Shown here in pieces: positions 58,795 through 64,000 of a stretch of 64,000 nucleotides of DNA (positions are counted from its first letter, which is position 1; every line of letters starts with the position of its first letter). The position numbers were made by a program, and so were the translations under genes. This DNA comes from Bradyrhizobium sp. CCGB01 (GTDB lineage Bacteria > Pseudomonadota > Alphaproteobacteria > Rhizobiales > Xanthobacteraceae). The notes beneath the pieces are model-generated. The model searched no databases. It saw only the letters and a program-made list of their open reading frames with translations, and was not told the origin of the DNA. The stretch covers positions 7,750,001 through 7,814,000 of the forward strand of contig NZ_JANADK010000001.1 of the NCBI RefSeq assembly GCF_024199795.1, read 5' to 3'.

Positions 58795-61047
58795 ATGGGC
58801 GAGATCCAAAGGCTGTCCCGCCGCGCTTTCGTTTTCGGCTCCGCCGCCATCGCCGGCGGCATCGCATTCGGCGCCTTTGGCGATGCCGCGCAAGCCGCGA
58901 CGGCCAGCGACAATCCTCTGGCCGTCGGACTTGGGCCTGACGCCGTGACCTTCAATCCCTGGGTCGAGATCAGTCCCGAAAAAATCACGCTCATCGCGCA
59001 GCACGCCGATATCGGCCAGGGCGTCGGCTCGGTGCAGCCGATCATGATCGCCGAAGAGATGGACCTCGATCCCGGCCAGTTCGAGATGCGCTTCGCAGGG
59101 CCGAGCCCCGCCTACTTCAACACCGGCTTCGCAGACGAGTTCGCGCCGTTCGTGGCCGCGGACCAGAGTCCGGCCGCCGAGGAAGCGCGCGCCGCCACGC
59201 TCGAATGGCTGAGGAAGGCCGGCCTGCAAATGACGGGCGGGTCGAGCACGATCCCCGACACCTATGAAAAGCTTCGCGTTGCCGGCGCAGTCGCGCGCGA
59301 GACGCTGAAGGCGGCCGCCGCCAAACGATCGGGCGTTGCTGTGACCGACCTCCGCACCCAATCCGGCCATGTGATCCTGCCCGACGGGAAGAAAATTGCC
59401 TATGTCGAGCTTGCGGCGGAAGCTTCAAGGATTCCGCCGGTGCTCGACGCGAAGCCGCGCGACCCGTCGAAATGGCGCATGCTGGGCAAGCCGATGACGC
59501 GGCTCGACGTTCGCGCCAAGGTCATGGGCGAGCTGAAATTCGGCATCGATATGAAGATGGACGGCATGCTCTACGCCTCCGTCAAGCTGAACCCCAACAA
59601 GGGGCAGCCGCTGAAATCGTACGACGCGAGCAAGGCGCAGGCGATGCCGGGGGTCAAGAAGATCCTCGAAATCAAGAACGGCGTCGCGGTGATCGCGACG
59701 AACAGCTGGTACGCGATCAAGGCGGCCGACGCCATCACATGCGAATGGGCGCCCTCGGTGTATCCTGCCGAGCAGGCCGACCATTGGAAGGTTCTGGAAT
59801 CCTCGTTCAAGCCGGAATTTCTCGGCAAGGAGTGGCGGAAGATCGGCGATATCGAAGCTGGCCTGAAGACCGGCAAACTCGTCGAGGCCGAGTATCGCGC
59901 ACCCTACGTGGCGCATCAGCCGCTCGAGCCGCTGAACGGCATCGGCCTCGTCACCGACAAGGGGATGGAGATCTGGGTCAGCCATCAGAGCCCCCGCTTC
60001 GTGCAGTCCGTCGCGGCGACCGCAATCGGTCTCGCGCCGGAACAGGTCACCTTCCACAATCAGTGGGCTGGTGGAAGTTTTGGTCACCGTCTCGAGTACG
60101 AGAACGTCCGCGTTCTCGCCGAGATCGCAAACCAGATGAAGGGAACACCGATCAAGCTGGTGTTCTCGCGCGAAGAGGATTTCCTCCAGGACATTCCGCG
60201 ACAGATTGCGATCGCCCGGCATCGCGGCAGCATCGACAACGGCAAGATCGTCGCAGCCGACCTGCAACTGGCTTCGACTGCCCCGCTCAAAGGGCTGCTC
60301 GAGCGTTCGGGCACACCCTCGAAGGATCCCGACGGGCAATTGGCCGCCGGCCTGTGGAACGTCTACTACGACATCCCCAATTTCCGGGCGACGAGCTACG
60401 AGGCGCAAGGATTATCGCCGAGCACGACTTGGCGGTCGGTCGGCGCCTCGACATCGGGTTTCTTCACCGAGAGCTTCATCGACGAGCTGATCCATGCGGC
60501 GGGTCTCGATCCTATGAAGGCGCGCATCGCGATGTGCACCGTGCCGACCTACCGCAAGGTGCTGGAGACGGTCGCAGAGATGTCGGACTGGAAGGGTCCG
60601 CTCGGCAACGGCAGGGGCCGCGGCGTGGCGTTCGTTGAGTCCTTCGGCACACCGACAGCCGAGGTCGTCGAGGTCACGAAGACGGAGCGCGGCATCAGGA
60701 TCGACAAGGTCTGGATCGCGGTCGATGTCGGCAAGGTCGTCGATCCCGTCAACTTCGAGAACCAGGTTCAGGGCGGCGTCATCTGGGGGCTCGGCCACGC
60801 CATCAACTGCGAGCTCACTTACGCCAAGGGCGCGGTGCAACAGACCAATTACAATCACCACGAAGCGATGCGGATCTACCAATGTCCCGTCATCGAAGTG
60901 CGCGGGCTTGAGAACGACCCCAAGGTGAGAGGTGTTGGAGAGCCGCCCGTTCCGCCGGCCGCGCCCGCACTTGCGAATGCGATCTTCGCGGCGACCGGGC
61001 AGCGCATCCGCGAAATGCCCTTCAACAAGTTCATCGATTTCGTGTGA
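58795..61047 (+). CDS. Molybdopterin-binding subunit, IorB/aldehyde-oxidoreductase type, Tat signal
   Basis: 750 aa from ATG 58795. Twin-arginine signal LSRRAFVFGSAAIAGGIAFG ending AQAA. Mo-binding domains show GGSFGHRLEYENVRVLAEIA, and the C-terminal RGVGEPPVPPAAPALANAIF with the catalytic Glu. Closest type is isoquinoline 1-oxidoreductase or periplasmic aldehyde oxidase. It hydroxylates an aldehyde or N-heterocycle using water. Follows the Fe-S gene by 1 nt and precedes a c-type cytochrome; no FAD subunit is present. Confidence 0.92.
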   Translation: MGEIQRLSRRAFVFGSAAIAGGIAFGAFGDAAQAATASDNPLAVGLGPDAVTFNPWVEISPEKITLIAQHADIGQGVGSVQPIMIAEEMDLDPGQFEMRFAGPSPAYFNTGFADEFAPFVAADQSPAAEEARAATLEWLRKAGLQMTGGSSTIPDTYEKLRVAGAVARETLKAAAAKRSGVAVTDLRTQSGHVILPDGKKIAYVELAAEASRIPPVLDAKPRDPSKWRMLGKPMTRLDVRAKVMGELKFGIDMKMDGMLYASVKLNPNKGQPLKSYDASKAQAMPGVKKILEIKNGVAVIATNSWYAIKAADAITCEWAPSVYPAEQADHWKVLESSFKPEFLGKEWRKIGDIEAGLKTGKLVEAEYRAPYVAHQPLEPLNGIGLVTDKGMEIWVSHQSPRFVQSVAATAIGLAPEQVTFHNQWAGGSFGHRLEYENVRVLAEIANQMKGTPIKLVFSREEDFLQDIPRQIAIARHRGSIDNGKIVAADLQLASTAPLKGLLERSGTPSKDPDGQLAAGLWNVYYDIPNFRATSYEAQGLSPSTTWRSVGASTSGFFTESFIDELIHAAGLDPMKARIAMCTVPTYRKVLETVAEMSDWKGPLGNGRGRGVAFVESFGTPTAEVVEVTKTERGIRIDKVWIAVDVGKVVDPVNFENQVQGGVIWGLGHAINCELTYAKGAVQQTNYNHHEAMRIYQCPVIEVRGLENDPKVRGVGEPPVPPAAPALANAIFAATGQRIREMPFNKFIDFV

Positions 61048-61055
61048 GGCGGGCC

Positions 61056-61688
61056 ATGAAGAGATCTCTGATCGCGCTCGCCCTCGCCGCTTCCGCGATT
61101 GCGGGCCTCACCGGACTTGTCGCGGCCAAGGACGAGACCACCAGGGATGCGCTGCCCCCGGGTAGCGTCAGCCGCGCCGAGGGGCTGGAGGCGTGGAAGC
61201 GGATCGAGGCCGTGGTGACGCATCCGCGCTGCGCCAACTGCCATGTCGACGCCAGGGCGATCCCGATTTGGACGCCGGCGGGCGAAACCAGGCCGCGCGT
61301 GCATGGCATGAACGTCCACGGTGGTGACAGCCGCATCGGGGCCGAGAAGATTGCCTGCTCGACCTGTCACATGACCTCGACGCAGGCGAACGATCCGGCA
61401 CCATCGCCGCCGCGCGCCGGCATCGACTGGCAGCTCGCCCCGGTCGAGTTCATCTGGTTCGGCAAGAGCGGCGCCGAGATCTGTGCGCAGATGAAGGATC
61501 CCAAGCGCAATGGAGGTCGCGACGCCGTTGGTCTCCTGGCGCATTTGCGGCATGACGCATCGTTGAACGGCTTCATCCCGCGCGGATGGGCGCCCGGAGC
61601 TGGCCGCACGACGCCACCGGGCACGTTTGAGGATCACGTCAAGGACATGGCAATGTGGGGCGCGGCCGGGCAACCCTGTCCGAACTGA
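61056..61688 (+). CDS. Exported c-type cytochrome partner of the Mo enzyme
   Basis: 210 aa from ATG 61056. Signal peptide MKRSLIALALAASAIAGLTG, cut near VAAK. Two CXXCH haem-attachment motifs: CANCH (about 55) and CSTCH (about 107). Probably takes electrons from the Mo/[2Fe-2S] subunits into the respiratory chain. The family resemblance outside the haem sites is low, so its exact type is uncertain. Confidence 0.82.
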   Translation: MKRSLIALALAASAIAGLTGLVAAKDETTRDALPPGSVSRAEGLEAWKRIEAVVTHPRCANCHVDARAIPIWTPAGETRPRVHGMNVHGGDSRIGAEKIACSTCHMTSTQANDPAPSPPRAGIDWQLAPVEFIWFGKSGAEICAQMKDPKRNGGRDAVGLLAHLRHDASLNGFIPRGWAPGAGRTTPPGTFEDHVKDMAMWGAAGQPCPN

Positions 61689-61696
61689 CAGCAGGG

Positions 61697-62443
61697 CTAT
61701 CTGTCTCCGCCTTGCACCCACCCCGTCGCAATCGCGCTCGCCCAGGTGAGCATTCCCTTGCTGCGCGCCAGTGCGGCCATGGCTGTGGTGTCGTAGGGCA
61801 CGTAGCGGATTGTCGCTGACCATCCTCCTCCGACGTGCTCCAGAATAGCGTAGCAAGCGTGCGGCGTGCCGACTTCGACCACGTAGGGAACGGGCAATTT
61901 CCCGTCATAGCCGGGCAACCCGACGCTGCCGGGATTCACGACCAGCCGGCCATCTCTCAGGCGAACGATTCTCGGAATGTGCGTGTGGGCGCACAGGATG
62001 ATCTCGGCGTCGATCCCCTCGGCTCCGGCCTCAATAGCGTCAATCCCGCTCGGACGCGCACAGCCGTCGCCGGCGATGTGGTCGAGCCAGAAAGCAGCGT
62101 CATCCCTTGGCGATCCATGGCACAGGAAGACCCGTTCCTGGTACGTGAGCGTGGATGGCATGCTGGCCATCCACTCGAAATGCTTGCGCTCGAGCTCACG
62201 AAAATCGCTGCGCGCCGAGGTGCCGGCCTGCCGGAGCTCCAGCAGGATTCGATCCTGATCACCTTGTATGGACGGAAAGCCCCGCTCCATCAGCAAATCT
62301 GCGGTTCGGGCCGCTTCCAGCGGGCCGCTGACATGATCGCCGAGGTTCACGACCTCGTCGATGCCGAGCGTGGCGATGTCCGCAAGGACGGCTTCAAGTG
62401 CAGGTCGATTCCCGTGTACATCCGCGATGGCAGCAAACTTCAT
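61697..62443 (-). CDS. Calcineurin-like metallophosphoesterase
   Basis: 248 aa. Metal sites: MKFAAIADVHGNRPALEAVL (D-x-H), VVNLGDHVSGPLEA (GD), LCHGSPRDD and LCAHTHIPRIV. The YfcE/MJ0936-type phosphodiesterase family. ATG 62443 has GGGAGGGTCAC. Convergent with the cytochrome gene (8 bp apart). Substrate unknown. Confidence 0.88.
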   Translation of the reverse strand: MKFAAIADVHGNRPALEAVLADIATLGIDEVVNLGDHVSGPLEAARTADLLMERGFPSIQGDQDRILLELRQAGTSARSDFRELERKHFEWMASMPSTLTYQERVFLCHGSPRDDAAFWLDHIAGDGCARPSGIDAIEAGAEGIDAEIILCAHTHIPRIVRLRDGRLVVNPGSVGLPGYDGKLPVPYVVEVGTPHACYAILEHVGGGWSATIRYVPYDTTAMAALARSKGMLTWASAIATGWVQGGDR

Positions 62444-62690
62444 GTGACCCTCCCGTTCGAGATGGCCGACGATTCACGCGATGCGGGATAATGCAGGACT
62501 GGCGGTTCTCTTTAGCTGCATTTATAGAAGCGCCCGCAAGCTGAGGATCAAATCGGCGCTGACGGAAGAATTACACACTCAAGGTGGCCGGGCAAGCGAT
62601 GCGAGTTGCGAACTGTCGGACAGTGGCGGCGTGACCTCCAGGCAATAACCCGCTAGGCTCACCGTACAAGAACAAGAGGAAACGCCAATC
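62444..62690. other. 247-bp divergent intergenic region
   Basis: Between the metallophosphoesterase and the GMC oxidoreductase. I see no reading frame and no clear operator; promoters of both genes are expected here. Confidence 0.4.
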
Positions 62691-64000
62691 GTGTACGACT
62701 TCATCATCGTGGGCGGCGGCTCGGCGGGGTCCGTGCTGGCCCACCGACTCTCCGCGAAGAGCGCCAACAAGGTCCTGCTGTGCGAAGCCGGACAGGACAC
62801 ACCGCCGGGCAACGAGCCCGCCGAGATCAGGGACAGCTATCCCGGCACAGCCTATTTCGACCCGCGCTTCCACTGGACCGATCTCAAGGTCACGACGCAA
62901 ATCGTCAGCCACAACAATCCGAACGAAGGGCGTCCGCCCTTGCGGAAATACGAGCAGGCGCGCGTGCTGGGCGGCGGCTCGTCGATCAACGGCCAGATGG
63001 CCAATCGCGGCGCACCAACCGACTATGATGAATGGGACGCGCGGGGTGCCGAAGGCTGGCGCTGGAAGGACGTGCTGCCCTACTTCAAGAAGGTCGAGCG
63101 CGACCTCGATTTCGACGGGCCGTACCACGGCAAGGACGGCCGAATTCCGGTCCGCAGAATTCCGCGGGAGCACTGGACACGGCATTCGCAGGCATTCGCC
63201 GAGGCCTTCCAGCAGGCGGGCCATCAATTCCTGCCCGACCAGAACGGCGAGTTCGTCGACGGCTTCTTCCCGGTGACGCATTCCAACCAGGCCGAGCAAC
63301 GCGTCTCGGCCGCGATGGGCTATCTCGATCGGGACACGCGCAAGCGCACCAACCTCACGATCTCCACCAACACGCAGGTTCGGGAGTTGCTGTTCGAGGG
63401 CACGCAATGCGTCGGCGTGAAGGCTGTGGTCGACGGACGCGAGCAGGAGTTTCGCGGCCGCGAGATCATCCTCTCCAGCGGCGCGATCCACTCGCCGGCG
63501 CATCTGTTGCGCGCCGGCATCGGTCCGGTCGGCCACCTCAAGGATATGGGCATTCCCGTCCTGATGGGGCTGGCGGGCGTCGGCCAGCGCCTGATGGATC
63601 ATCCATCGATCTCGCTGTCGTCCTTTGTCCGCCGTGGCGCACGCATGAACGAGCATACCAGGCGTCACATGCAGCTTGGCCTGCGTTATTCGTCCGGGCT
63701 ATCAGGCGTACCGAAGGGCGACATGTTCGTCGTCCTGCTCAGCAAATCGGCCTGGCACGCGGTCGGCGAGCAGATCGGCTCGCTGCTGACCTTCGTCAAC
63801 AAGACCTATTCCGAGACCGGACAGGTCAAGCTTGCCTCGCGCGATCCCGCGGCCGAGCCGATCGTCGAGTTCAATTTGCTGTCCGACCGGCGCGACCTCG
63901 ATCGCCTGATGAGCGGCTTCCGCAAGATGGCGGCCGTGCAGATGAGCGACGTCGTGAAGACTGTGACGGACAAGCCGTTCCCGGCCGCCTACACCGACAA
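62691..64000 (+). CDS. GMC-family FAD oxidoreductase (choline dehydrogenase-like), truncated by window end
   Basis: At least 436 aa, running off the window end. GTG start at 62691 with AGAGGAAA upstream. FAD-binding YDFIIVGGGSAGSVLAHRLS and LLCEAGQDTPPG, PROSITE-like region ARVLGGGSSINGQMANRGAP, and EIILSSGAIHSPAHLLRAGI. Oxidises a primary alcohol or polyol; substrate unresolved, and the catalytic His at the C-terminus is not in view. It lies downstream of the Mo enzyme genes but has its own divergent promoter region. Confidence 0.88.
   Translation, partial: MYDFIIVGGGSAGSVLAHRLSAKSANKVLLCEAGQDTPPGNEPAEIRDSYPGTAYFDPRFHWTDLKVTTQIVSHNNPNEGRPPLRKYEQARVLGGGSSINGQMANRGAPTDYDEWDARGAEGWRWKDVLPYFKKVERDLDFDGPYHGKDGRIPVRRIPREHWTRHSQAFAEAFQQAGHQFLPDQNGEFVDGFFPVTHSNQAEQRVSAAMGYLDRDTRKRTNLTISTNTQVRELLFEGTQCVGVKAVVDGREQEFRGREIILSSGAIHSPAHLLRAGIGPVGHLKDMGIPVLMGLAGVGQRLMDHPSISLSSFVRRGARMNEHTRRHMQLGLRYSSGLSGVPKGDMFVVLLSKSAWHAVGEQIGSLLTFVNKTYSETGQVKLASRDPAAEPIVEFNLLSDRRDLDRLMSGFRKMAAVQMSDVVKTVTDKPFPAAYTD

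Noticed and set aside
1..64000. CRISPR array, tRNA or rRNA genes, insertion sequences or prophage
   Set aside because: I saw no regularly spaced direct repeats, cloverleaf-like segments, transposase or integrase motifs. I could not run tRNAscan or a profile search, so a short tRNA could have been missed.

Overview
The window looks like a chromosomal segment of a soil alphaproteobacterium close to Bradyrhizobium (Hyphomicrobiales). The grounds are high GC, dense TRAP, tripartite (TctC-type) and ABC solute uptake with acyl-CoA and amino-acid catabolism, many IclR/LysR/GntR/LacI regulators beside catabolic operons, a FixK-type box before tandem universal stress genes, and rhizobial-style palindromic intergenic repeats. 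This is inferred from gene content only. I found no rRNA, tRNA, CRISPR array, phage or insertion sequence.

Layout. (1) 57-4381, minus strand: ECF sigma factor, flagellin, FliD, FliS and a 90-aa protein. Diverging from it across a 513-bp gap (4895-9238, plus) are a large HAD-fold protein, a glycosyltransferase-like protein and a formyltransferase-like protein, possibly a surface or flagellin modification cassette. (2) 9240-19731: two divergent operons. Minus: TRAP transporter DctPQM, acyl-CoA dehydrogenase, acyl-CoA synthetase and a family I-type CoA-transferase. Plus: family III CoA-transferase, MaoC hydratase, CitE-type lyase and an IclR regulator. The set matches the logic of itaconate/C5-dicarboxylate degradation to acetyl-CoA plus pyruvate. 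(3) 19739-29954, minus: a small glycine-zipper protein, then a nine-gene operon (DctA symporter, PdxA homologue, two Tat-signal MmgE/PrpD proteins, TctC binding protein, SDR, alpha/beta hydrolase, Tat-signal FAH-family protein, polar-solute binding protein), with a divergent LysR gene whose 3' end overlaps a heparanase-like GH79 protein. (4) 32593-38002: MHS-type MFS permease, then a Liv-type binding protein, flavoprotein and IclR regulator. (5) 38010-44346: ADP-ribosylglycohydrolase-family protein, LacI repressor with a near-perfect operator, and a sugar ABC importer without an ATPase gene. (6) 44354-56915: SDR, a two-subunit TPP decarboxylase-like pair, GntR regulator, then an amino-acid catabolic operon (racemase, D-amino acid dehydrogenase, TPP enzyme, aminotransferase, RidA, 2-hydroxyacid dehydrogenase) diverging from a polar amino-acid ABC importer that ends in a second racemase. 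(7) 57082-64000: two UspA proteins, a periplasmic-type [2Fe-2S]/molybdopterin/c-type cytochrome oxidoreductase, a metallophosphoesterase and a GMC oxidoreductase cut by the window end.

The recurring plan is one regulator plus one uptake system plus a short set of CoA-, TPP- or flavin-dependent enzymes. The least explained parts are the degenerate HAD/GT/formyltransferase trio, the operon in which enzymes carry Tat signals or lack canonical catalytic residues, the ADP-ribosylglycohydrolase-linked sugar system, and the two-racemase amino-acid locus.
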